Source of the DNA: Xylanibacter ruminicola
GTDB taxonomy: Bacteria > Bacteroidota > Bacteroidia > Bacteroidales > Bacteroidaceae
Direction of reading: 5' to 3'
Assembly: GCF_900142525.1 (NCBI RefSeq)
Contig: NZ_FRBD01000016.1
Span: forward strand, 54,961 to 118,960
Length of the DNA stretch: 64,000 nt
In this document: one piece after another, positions 1 through 7,399 of the stretch
Numbering within the stretch: the stretch's first letter is position 1
Layout: every line of letters begins with the position of its first letter
The notes under the pieces: generated by a model
The model's input: the letters and a program-made list of their open reading frames with translations, nothing else
What the model was told of the DNA's origin: nothing
The model's database searches: none
Position numbers and translations under genes: made by a program

Positions 1-1052
1 TCCTTCTTCTGGAGCGGCTGGCGCTCGATGTCTGTCTCCACCATCAGGTCTGTGGTGGCGTTGAAACGGTCATTGCGTTGGATTCTGACGCCAACAGAGT
101 GGTTTTCGGCTATCTGCCAGTTGAACCCCAGGTTATAGTCAATCCCATTGTTCTTAAAATGATTCCTCGAATGAGAATTCTGAACGATGTTCAAGACTCC
201 CTTATCAGTAGGCAGATAGTTCGACTGGTCATCATAGTAAAGTGACGTCTGGTCCCATTTCCAATAGTTCACCATACCAAATAGGTCGAGGTTGTTATGG
301 CGGTAGCGCAGGTTCAGCTGGGCACTGGGGTCGCTCTCGCCAAACCTCAGATCCTGATTCAGACCTGTATTCACGTCGAAACCGAAACCGTCGCCCTCTC
401 TGCGGATGGTCTTGATCCTCACGACAGATGATATCGTAGCATCGTATTGCGCACCTGGATTGGTAATCACTTCCACACTCGCAATCTCCTCTGAACGCAG
501 CCGTTTCAGTTCTTCTTTGTCGTGCATCTTGCGGCCATTAATATAAAATATAGGTGTACCCTTGCCCAGCACTTCCAGTTCGTCGCCCTTCAGAGTCATA
601 CCAGGCACCTTGGCCAACATCTCCTTGGCTGTTCCCGAGGTTCCAAGAATAGTCCCCTGGATGGTGGTTACCATCGAGTTGCCCGTCAGTTTCGTCTTTG
701 GCATCTGGCCTTTTACGATAATCTCACTAAGCATCGGCAGGTCTTCCTCCATTTGGATGGTCCCCACATTCGTACCTTTTACATCCACGTATTGCGTACG
801 ATAGCCGATAAACGAGAGTCGTAGGATGCAACACGCATCTGTTGTCTGAATTATAAACGCACCATTCTCGTCGCTCGTAGCACCCTGGATATAGGTAGAG
901 TCTGCCGTGAGCAGCGTCACGCTTACAAATGGTAGTGGTTCACCATTCTGGTCTATTACTCGTCCACCTACATCCTGTGTCTTGGCCTGAGTTGTCAGGC
1001 TCATCATCATTGCGGCCATCAAGGCCATCATTTTCAAACTTAACTTTTTCAT
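1..1052 (-). CDS. Outer-membrane beta-barrel protein (TonB-dependent receptor-like), 3' end cut by window
   Basis: The gene runs off the left edge, so only the N-terminal ~350 residues are visible. ATG at 1050-1052 starts a Met-rich signal peptide ending near TTQA. A carboxypeptidase-regulatory-like Ig domain follows (GGRVIDQNGEPLPFVSV), then a plug-like domain (MLSEIIVKG, later FYINGR and IASVEVITNPGAQYDA), then the start of the barrel with alternating aromatic strands. This order matches the Bacteroidota outer membrane beta-barrel family related to TonB-dependent receptors. No TonB box was recognised. The substrate cannot be told. Direct repeats and a start-codon hairpin lie just upstream (see findings). 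Confidence 0.85.
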   Translation of the reverse strand, partial: MKKLSLKMMALMAAMMMSLTTQAKTQDVGGRVIDQNGEPLPFVSVTLLTADSTYIQGATSDENGAFIIQTTDACCILRLSFIGYRTQYVDVKGTNVGTIQMEEDLPMLSEIIVKGQMPKTKLTGNSMVTTIQGTILGTSGTAKEMLAKVPGMTLKGDELEVLGKGTPIFYINGRKMHDKEELKRLRSEEIASVEVITNPGAQYDATISSVVRIKTIRREGDGFGFDVNTGLNQDLRFGESDPSAQLNLRYRHNNLDLFGMVNYWKWDQTSLYYDDQSNYLPTDKGVLNIVQNSHSRNHFKNNGIDYNLGFNWQIAENHSVGVRIQRNDRFNATTDLMVETDIERQPLQKK

Positions 1053-1100
1053 ATCTCTGCAATTTTGAATAATTTGCCTGTTTGACGAAGCAGAGATATG
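1050..1100 (-). promoter_or_regulatory. 11-bp inverted repeat enclosing the start codon of the barrel gene
   Basis: CATATCTCTGC at 1050-1060 is exactly repeated inverted as GCAGAGATATG at 1090-1100. On the mRNA strand the 3' arm ends with the ATG start codon, so the hairpin would hide the initiation site. It only works if transcription begins upstream of 1100. A poor -7-like TATCTCTG at 1091-1098 would instead remove the 5' arm, so the function is uncertain. Confidence 0.4.
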
Positions 1101-1126
1101 TTAAAGTTGCGACTTATCCCTCAATT

Positions 1127-1160
1127 TGTGACGAATGGTACGATTCTGTGACGAATGGTA
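1127..1160. promoter_or_regulatory. Tandem 14-bp operator-like direct repeat, 20-bp period
   Basis: TGTGACGAATGGTA occurs at 1127-1140 and again at 1147-1160, two helical turns apart, upstream of the barrel gene and just past the end of the acetyltransferase gene. A near-identical copy lies at 11865-11885. The spacing suggests a binding site for a dimeric regulator on one DNA face; the regulator is unknown. Confidence 0.5.
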
Positions 1161-1640
1161 TCAATTTAATTCCATTTCTTTTCCCGTCCATTCTTCTCCA
1201 TCAATGAAGTAGGAGTCAGTACCGATGACCTGAAACCCAACGGACTCATAGCAATGGAGAGCCGACGGGTTATTGTCGAATACGCCAAGCGTTATCTTTT
1301 TAGCTCCAAATACATTCTTTGCTTTCTGGATGGCTAGTTGCAGCATCTGTTTGCCATAACCCTTGCCTCGCAGATTGTCATCTACGATGACGAATCCTAA
1401 ACGAATGACAGTCTTCGAAGGATCAGGATAGCGAAGCATGATATGCCCAACGACATTGCCATCATCGTTGATGGCAGTAAAGGGGAAAATATTATCTGTT
1501 GCATATTGAGCCAACATATCTTCTGGCTTTGGAGGATACACAGGATATCTGTCTGCACTCCACTTGCGGAATGCAGTTTTGTCCTTTATCCACGAGAGGA
1601 TAATAGGAGCATCATCGATTGTGAATGGTCTTAATGTCAT
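1161..1640 (-). CDS. GNAT family N-acetyltransferase
   Basis: About 159 residues if started at the ATG at 1638-1640 (MTLRPFTIDDAP...), the usual N-terminus of this family; in-frame ATGs at 1664 and 1733 would give longer forms. The acetyl-CoA pyrophosphate loop is clear: VDDNLRGKGYGKQML (R-G-K-G-Y-G). Strand beta5 and the C-terminal part NNPSALHCYESVGFQ are typical of GNAT proteins. The family moves an acetyl group from acetyl-CoA to an amine; the substrate is not deducible here. It is monocistronic, between the barrel gene and the Cache protein. Confidence 0.85.
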   Translation of the reverse strand: MTLRPFTIDDAPIILSWIKDKTAFRKWSADRYPVYPPKPEDMLAQYATDNIFPFTAINDDGNVVGHIMLRYPDPSKTVIRLGFVIVDDNLRGKGYGKQMLQLAIQKAKNVFGAKKITLGVFDNNPSALHCYESVGFQVIGTDSYFIDGEEWTGKEMELN

Positions 1641-1959
1641 ACTTATATCGACCTCTATTCTCATTTCACAATCTGTCCCACCACCCAAGATGGAATGGCA
1701 AAGCGTTACGGTGAAGCGCTTGTCTTTCCACAAACTGTGCAGCGAATTAGTGGTTTATTATAATCAACAAACGTTTAAATCTTATTATTTAATTCTTTTT
1801 TCGTTCAGAGAAAAATAAATTCTGCTCGTAATATTTGTAACGAAAGGAATAGATATGCTATTGACGGGGTGGAAAGTCGTGTTTTGCCTTTATTTTAGAC
1901 AGAATTGCGTTCGCCCGGCCTAAAAAGACGCTTTGCTTGCAAAGAATTATCAAAATCCG
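1641..1959. other. Intergenic region without recognised gene
   Basis: AT-rich spacer between the divergent acetyltransferase and Cache genes. The short overlapping frames here have no family signature. Only the promoter at its right end is recognisable. Confidence 0.5.
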
Positions 1960-1989
1960 TTGTTTTTTTAAGCTTTTTTTGTATCTTTG
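1960..1989 (+). promoter_or_regulatory. Bacteroidota sigma-ABfr promoter of the Cache/SpoIIE pair
   Basis: TTG at 1960-1962, 19 nt, then TATCTTTG at 1982-1989: a very good match to the -33/-7 consensus of Bacteroides. Transcription should start near 1996, which rules out the in-frame Met at 1937 and fixes the downstream gene's start at 2024. Confidence 0.8.
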
Positions 1990-2023
1990 CAGCCGAGAAA
2001 AAGTCAAACAAAGCATTGAATCT

Positions 2024-2908
2024 ATGGATACAAATACCAATCTCAAAAAATGGTTGTGGCCGGTGGTCATCGGCGCGCTGGTGGCGGTAGTGCTACTGGC
2101 GGTGGCACTAAGCTATGCGGTTCGGGCAGAGCGTAACGCGCGCTATGTCGGCATGATGAACGTAGTGGCGGAGAAACTGTCGAAGACCGTCAGGGGTGTG
2201 GAGATGAATGCGGAGAACGTGTTTGACGAGGTGGCGAAGCACTTGGAGTCGCCACAGACTGTCATCGCGGCCCTCGGTAGTAAGACCAGCCTGAACCCTG
2301 ACGTCATCGGCTACTTTGCGGCCTTCGTGCCCAACTATTTCCCGCAGGAGGGTCGGTGGTTTCAGCCATACGTGCACCAGGGCGACTCGACGGAGTTCGT
2401 GCTGACACTGGTGGGCTCGGCACGCCACGACTATACCACATCGACGTGGTACGTGCAAGGCGAAAAGGAGAAGGAGAGCTTCTGGTCGGAGCCGTATTAT
2501 TACGAAGATAATCTGAACGTGGTCAGCGGCTACTACATGACGTTTGCCACGCCCATCTTCGACGCGCAGGGCCGCTTGGCATGCGTCTGCGGAGCTGACA
2601 TGACGCAGGAGTGGATGATAGACCAGTTGCGGAAGATAGAGGACGAGGTGAGGAACGACGAGCTGCTGAACAATAATCGGTTGCCTGGGAACGACGATTT
2701 CTTCATCGTCATCCTGAACGACGATGGAACCAGCTTCGCCCACCCCGACGGGAACATTGTCGCCATGAGTGATGAGGCGTTCGTCGCCAGCCTGAAGAAG
2801 CACGATCGCGGCGTGGCCGAACTGGAGGTGAACGGCGTGCCGTCACGTGTCTACTACACCCCACTGAAGCGCACCCACTGGTCGGTGGCTATCGTCGTAA
2901 AGAAATAA
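2024..2908 (+). CDS. Membrane-anchored Cache-domain protein without an output domain
   Basis: 294 residues from ATG 2024, chosen because the promoter lies at 1960-1989. One transmembrane helix (WPVVIGALVAVVLLAVALSY, residues ~12-32) is followed by an extracytoplasmic dCache-like sensor: a helical stalk, a region with WFQPYV, then FWSEPYYYEDNLNVVSGYYMTFATPIFD and DDFFIVILNDDGTSFAHPDG. The protein ends with the last sensor strand (WSVAIVVKK); there is no second membrane helix and no HAMP, kinase or phosphatase part. It probably reports to the SpoIIE phosphatase that starts 44 nt downstream. Known Cache domains bind small molecules; the ligand is unknown here. Confidence 0.75.
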   Translation: MDTNTNLKKWLWPVVIGALVAVVLLAVALSYAVRAERNARYVGMMNVVAEKLSKTVRGVEMNAENVFDEVAKHLESPQTVIAALGSKTSLNPDVIGYFAAFVPNYFPQEGRWFQPYVHQGDSTEFVLTLVGSARHDYTTSTWYVQGEKEKESFWSEPYYYEDNLNVVSGYYMTFATPIFDAQGRLACVCGADMTQEWMIDQLRKIEDEVRNDELLNNNRLPGNDDFFIVILNDDGTSFAHPDGNIVAMSDEAFVASLKKHDRGVAELEVNGVPSRVYYTPLKRTHWSVAIVVKK

Positions 2909-2926
2909 AGAAAAACGTATTCGTCG

Positions 2927-2947
2927 AGTTAATAGTTAAGAGTTAAG
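2927..2947. repeat. Heptamer tandem repeat, 3 units
   Basis: AGTTAAT AGTTAAG AGTTAAG fills the gap between the Cache and SpoIIE genes. One of six heptad repeats at gene junctions in this window. Confidence 0.75.
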
Positions 2948-2952
2948 AAAAA

Positions 2953-4872
2953 ATGCTGAGCATGCTGAGGAGACTTTACGTGGCCGTGCTGACGGCCGTC
3001 ATGGCGACGCTGACCGCAGCGGCGCAGACATCGGGTGATGGCGGCAACGCGACAGGCGGTGATGACCGCATCGCACAGCTGGAGAAGGAGATGTACCGCT
3101 ACTACAGTTCGAACGCTACCGACAGCTTCATGCTCATCACCGACCAGCTAATAGAGGCGTGCCGCAAGGCAGGACCCAGCCAGGAGCGGCTGTTCTACAA
3201 GGCATGGTCGAACCAAGCCATCTACAGCTTCAACAGGGTAAACCGCACGCGTGGTCTGGAGCTGGCCAACCAGATTCACGACTACGCCTACCAGCACGAT
3301 AGCAAGTTCGGACTTTACACATCCACGTACGCTTTGGCCACCATGTCGTCGAGCCTGCGCCACTTTGCCCAGGCCGAGCACGAGTTCACTGAGGCCATCA
3401 ACTACCAGCATCGTTTCTTCCCAGACGAGAGCGCCGCCGCCCCCTACCTCGGAATGGCGAAAATCTACGTCAATCTGGAAAAGCCCGAGAAGGTGCTCGA
3501 CTGCGCCCGCAAGGCACTGGCCGAGCCCAACGTCATTCTGCAGCACAGGCTGTCGGCGTGGACCTATATTTGTATTGCGTACTCCAACGACCTGTACAGC
3601 CGCGATGACTTCAACCGTGCCTACGCCGAGCGCGAGAAACTAAAGCGCGAGAACGGCCACGATGACACCTTTGGGACCATCGTCAACTACTTCTATGCCA
3701 TGAAGAACGGCCGCTACGCCGAGGCCCTGGACATCGCCTCCAGCATCAAGAGCGGCAGCGACCGCCTGCAATTCATGTCCAAAGCCTACGCCAGCCTCGG
3801 CGACTACCGGCAGGCCTACCTCTACAAGAAGCGCCACATGGAATATCGCGACTCTATCAACACCGCCGAGGTGCAGCAGATGTCCTACGAGTACGCCACA
3901 CAGATTGACGTGACACGGGCGGAAAACGAGGCCAAAAACCTGCGACTCTCCAAGCTGGACCTGCAAATACAGGCCGCCATAGCCATTTTCCTCATCACCC
4001 TCGCCTTCTTCATCTTCTACTATTTCCGCCGCCGCAAGCAGATGCGGGAACTGCGCCACGCCTACAACCAACTGGCTGACACGACCACTGCCAAGGAGCG
4101 CATCGACAGCGAACTGCGCATCGCACGCGACATCCAGATGTCGATGGTGCCCCGCACCTTCCCTGCATTCCCCGACCGCCGCGATATCGACCTTCACGCC
4201 GCCATTGTGCCCGCCAAGGAAGTAGGCGGCGACCTCTATGACTTCTTCCTCCTGGACGACCGTCTCTACTTCTGCGTGGGCGACGTCAGCGGCAAGGGCA
4301 TCCCCGCCTCGCTCACCATGGCTGTTGCCGTCAACCTGTTCCGCACTGTCGCCAAGGAGGGATTCCCCCCAGAGGTCATTGCCACCAAACTGAACGATAC
4401 GATGTCCGTCAACAATGAGAACGCTGTCTTCGTCACCATGTTCATCGGCATCATTGACCTCAAGACCGGCCACCTCGACTATTGTAACTGCGGCCATAAC
4501 GCGCCCGTCTACGGCGAGCGCCGCATGCACACCGCACAGACCGTATTCAGCTTCCTCGACGTCGAGTCCAACGTCCCCATCGGACTCTGGCCCGACTACA
4601 CTTTCGTCGGAGGCCACCTCGACGACATCCGCGGCAGTTCGCTCTTCGTCTATACTGACGGCGTCAACGAGGCCGAGAACCACATGCAGGAGCAGTTCGG
4701 CGAGAAGCGTATGCTCCGTGTACTCCGCGAGTCCACACAGCCCTTCGGCGAGCGTACCCCCAAGACACGCTCCCACTTCCTCATAGACGAAATGAAATGC
4801 GCCCTCGACGCCTTCGTCGACGGCGCCGAGCAGAGTGACGACCTCACCATGTTCTGCGTCAGCATAAAATAG
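2953..4872 (+). CDS. TPR-containing SpoIIE/PP2C-type serine phosphatase (RsbU-like)
   Basis: 639 residues. A signal peptide (residues 1-24, ending AAAQ) leads into a periplasmic TPR-like helical region (~30-330), a transmembrane helix (AAIAIFLITLAFFIFYYF, ~345-362), a short coiled coil and a cytoplasmic SpoIIE phosphatase. Phosphatase motifs: ELRIARDIQMSMVP, KEVGGDLYDF, VGDVSGKGIPASL, CGHNAPV, YTDGVNEAEN and DDLTMFCV; the metal-binding Asp residues are present. By analogy with RsbU it would dephosphorylate an anti-sigma-antagonist (STAS) protein in a partner switch, but no STAS or anti-sigma gene lies nearby. A paralog with the same architecture is at 45057-47081. It ends 16 nt from the convergent kinase gene. 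Confidence 0.85.
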   Translation: MLSMLRRLYVAVLTAVMATLTAAAQTSGDGGNATGGDDRIAQLEKEMYRYYSSNATDSFMLITDQLIEACRKAGPSQERLFYKAWSNQAIYSFNRVNRTRGLELANQIHDYAYQHDSKFGLYTSTYALATMSSSLRHFAQAEHEFTEAINYQHRFFPDESAAAPYLGMAKIYVNLEKPEKVLDCARKALAEPNVILQHRLSAWTYICIAYSNDLYSRDDFNRAYAEREKLKRENGHDDTFGTIVNYFYAMKNGRYAEALDIASSIKSGSDRLQFMSKAYASLGDYRQAYLYKKRHMEYRDSINTAEVQQMSYEYATQIDVTRAENEAKNLRLSKLDLQIQAAIAIFLITLAFFIFYYFRRRKQMRELRHAYNQLADTTTAKERIDSELRIARDIQMSMVPRTFPAFPDRRDIDLHAAIVPAKEVGGDLYDFFLLDDRLYFCVGDVSGKGIPASLTMAVAVNLFRTVAKEGFPPEVIATKLNDTMSVNNENAVFVTMFIGIIDLKTGHLDYCNCGHNAPVYGERRMHTAQTVFSFLDVESNVPIGLWPDYTFVGGHLDDIRGSSLFVYTDGVNEAENHMQEQFGEKRMLRVLRESTQPFGERTPKTRSHFLIDEMKCALDAFVDGAEQSDDLTMFCVSIK

Positions 4873-4888
4873 GGGTGAGGGCTAAGAA

Positions 4889-7396
4889 TTAGGCGTGGTT
4901 CTCGCAGGGAATCCAAAGCCAGAAGGTGGAGCCACGGTCTTCGCCAGCGCTGATAACGCCGATGTCGCCTCCACAACTATCGGCAATCGACTTACAAATG
5001 GCTAGTCCCATGCCTGTGCCCTGTACAAACTCGTTGAGCTTGACGAAGCGGTCGAATACTATCTTTTGTTTGTCCTTAGGAATACCTATGCCGGTGTCCT
5101 CGCAGTAGAGGTACATGCCATGCTTCTCGTAGCGGTAGCCCAGTCGGACATAGCCCTGTTCGGTGAACTTCACGGCATTGGTGACGAAGTTGGTGAGCAC
5201 CTGCTGGATGCGCTCGAAATCGAGCGTGGTGACGAAGGTATCGTAGGGATTCTCCTTGATGAACTTCAGCTCCTTGCCTTGCACGCGCTGCTGGAGGGTC
5301 AGGCAGATGTCGTCAAAGGCAGTGGCAAAGTCGATGGTTCCGGGTTTGATGGTGAGCGTACCGCCGCTGATGGACGAGGCCTCGATGATGTCGTTGATGA
5401 GTCGCTGCAGCATGTCGCTGGAGTTTCGGATGATTCGGACGTACTCGCCACGCTCAGGATTGTCGCCCAGCGTGTCGAGGACGCTGGTAAATCCGGCGAT
5501 GGCGTTCAGTGGCGTGCGCAACTCGTGGGTCATTGACGCCATAAAGCCACTCTTCAGCCTAACACTCTCGTCGGCCAACGTGGTGACAGCCTGCAACTGT
5601 CGGCGGGCCTCCTCGATCCTGGTGTTATCGACGATGATGCGCATCCTGCCGTCGTCGCCTTGCTCTAAGTGGCGGTCGCTATGTTCCAAGAGGAAGGCCA
5701 GAGTCTGCTTCTTACGCTCAATATCGGTCATGATGGCCTGCACCTCCTTGTCGTGCAGATGGCGGTCGTGGTCGCGGTTGCGGTCATCGGTGATGTCGAG
5801 CGCGGTAATGAAGTAGTTGCAGATCTCGCCATCGCTATTGAACAGCGGCAGGATATAGAGCTCTATGTAGCGATTGATACCCATCTCGGGGTATTCCATG
5901 TGCTGGCAGATGAGCAAGTCATTGCGGTTGTCGGGCGAGTAGATGTTGCGGAACAGCGGGACATCGAACATGCAGACGGTCTCCCAGAATCGCTTGTTCT
6001 CGGGATTCTCATCGGTCATGCTGCAGAGTTCCCGCATGTTATCGTTGAGGTCCATGAGAAAGCCGTTTTTGTCGTAGAACGACATGGCGATGAACGGGAT
6101 GTTCGACAATTGCTCGTACTTCTTGACGAGTTCGCGCTCGGCCTTATTCTCCTCGAGGTCGTGGGTGACGTCGTGGATGGCGTTGACGACATAGGCGGGA
6201 TGCCCCTCGTTATCGAGCTCTAGGATGGCATGGCCATGGAAACTGAGCCAATGGGGGTCGTCGTCGGTGGCGCTGTTGAACAGCTTGTTCAGCACGAACT
6301 GGCGCTCACGGCCTTCGGTCAGGCGCTTCATCTTCTGGGTGAACTCTTGTTGCTGGCTGGGATGGATGTGGTTGGTGAATTCCTCTAATGTCAGGCCTTC
6401 ATTGGGCAGTATCTGGCCGTACCTGTTGGTCATCCGGTCGTTCTTGATGTCATAGACCATAATGATGAAGTTGCCCATGTGCAGGGCCTTGTACATCATA
6501 CCATTCAACTCCGTCGATTTGTGGGCGGCGCTCCGCACGTGGGCCTTCGCCAGCCGCGCGAAAAAGTAGCAAAGGGCCGTCAGTAGCAATACGGCGGCGA
6601 TGATGTAATAGACGATTGGCGACGAGTGGTCGTGGACGCGCTCGGGATGGAACCAGCGATCCTGAATGGCAGCAATCTCGCCCCTCTGCTTCAGGCGCGA
6701 GTACTGGTCGTCTATCTGTTCAATCAATTGCCGGTCGCGGCCAATGATATGGATCTCGGAGATGGGGATGCCCACGTCGTTAAGCGCGATGCCCTCGAGG
6801 TTGAGTTCCTTGATTTTCCACTTCAACGGCTCCTCGCCCCACACGTAGTATTTGTAGTCGCCGTTGAGCACGCCCAAAAGTGCCACCTTGGGCGTCTGGA
6901 ACTCCATACGGCTGTTGCGCATCGTATCGCCGTCCATGAAGTAGAAGGCAGAGTAATCGCTGGGCTTGAAGACGGCACCATCACGCTCCAACTGACTGAG
7001 CGACACCATACCGACGGAATCGGAGTGCGTGGCCACGCGGATGCGATTGTAGTTGACGATATTCTCCGAGAGGACGTAGGGCTCGCGACGGTAGCGGCGG
7101 GCATTGGCCAGGATGATGTCGGCATCACCGCGCTCGAAGGTCTTCAGGGCGATGCTCCAGTCTTTCATCACGAACCGGCAGGGCAGGTTCAGCTCTTTCA
7201 TCACGGCCTGCATCACATCGATATTGCTGCCCGAGGGCTGCCCCTTGTCGTTCAGGAACTCATAGGGCGCCTTGTCCCAGTCGCAGACAATGATGACGGG
7301 CCGCTGATTGGTGTACGTGTCGGAGAGCTGCTGCGCCATTGACCTGATGGCAGTGGCACTGAGCAACAATATAATATAGGTATATAGACGTTTCAT
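4889..7396 (-). CDS. Hybrid sensor histidine kinase with periplasmic SBP_bac_3 domain and PAS domains
   Basis: 835 residues. Signal peptide (1-21), one extracytoplasmic type-3 solute-binding domain (~33-250, KAPYEFLNDKGQPSGSNIDVMQAVM), a transmembrane helix (~261-282), two PAS-like regions (~305-415 and ~430-540), a helical linker, HisKA with phospho-acceptor His624 (SMTHELRTPLNAIAGF) and HATPase_c with N box (NFVTNAVKF), G1 (DTGIGIP), F box (FDRFVKL) and G2 (GTGMGLAI). It has all motifs for an active kinase and no receiver domain; no response regulator gene is adjacent. It follows its paralog by 3 nt, so the two are probably co-transcribed and may heterodimerise (inference). Confidence 0.88.
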   Translation of the reverse strand: MKRLYTYIILLLSATAIRSMAQQLSDTYTNQRPVIIVCDWDKAPYEFLNDKGQPSGSNIDVMQAVMKELNLPCRFVMKDWSIALKTFERGDADIILANARRYRREPYVLSENIVNYNRIRVATHSDSVGMVSLSQLERDGAVFKPSDYSAFYFMDGDTMRNSRMEFQTPKVALLGVLNGDYKYYVWGEEPLKWKIKELNLEGIALNDVGIPISEIHIIGRDRQLIEQIDDQYSRLKQRGEIAAIQDRWFHPERVHDHSSPIVYYIIAAVLLLTALCYFFARLAKAHVRSAAHKSTELNGMMYKALHMGNFIIMVYDIKNDRMTNRYGQILPNEGLTLEEFTNHIHPSQQQEFTQKMKRLTEGRERQFVLNKLFNSATDDDPHWLSFHGHAILELDNEGHPAYVVNAIHDVTHDLEENKAERELVKKYEQLSNIPFIAMSFYDKNGFLMDLNDNMRELCSMTDENPENKRFWETVCMFDVPLFRNIYSPDNRNDLLICQHMEYPEMGINRYIELYILPLFNSDGEICNYFITALDITDDRNRDHDRHLHDKEVQAIMTDIERKKQTLAFLLEHSDRHLEQGDDGRMRIIVDNTRIEEARRQLQAVTTLADESVRLKSGFMASMTHELRTPLNAIAGFTSVLDTLGDNPERGEYVRIIRNSSDMLQRLINDIIEASSISGGTLTIKPGTIDFATAFDDICLTLQQRVQGKELKFIKENPYDTFVTTLDFERIQQVLTNFVTNAVKFTEQGYVRLGYRYEKHGMYLYCEDTGIGIPKDKQKIVFDRFVKLNEFVQGTGMGLAICKSIADSCGGDIGVISAGEDRGSTFWLWIPCENHA

Positions 7397-7399
7397 GGG

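Noticed and set aside
3640..4776. 378-codon open frame antisense to the SpoIIE phosphatase gene
   Set aside because: The plus-strand frame has full SpoIIE motifs; the antisense frame has no family signature and arises from GC-rich codon usage.
2024..4872. Cache and SpoIIE genes as one gene broken by a frameshift
   Set aside because: The second gene has its own signal peptide and membrane helix and is separated by a 44-nt spacer with a heptamer repeat; they are two proteins.
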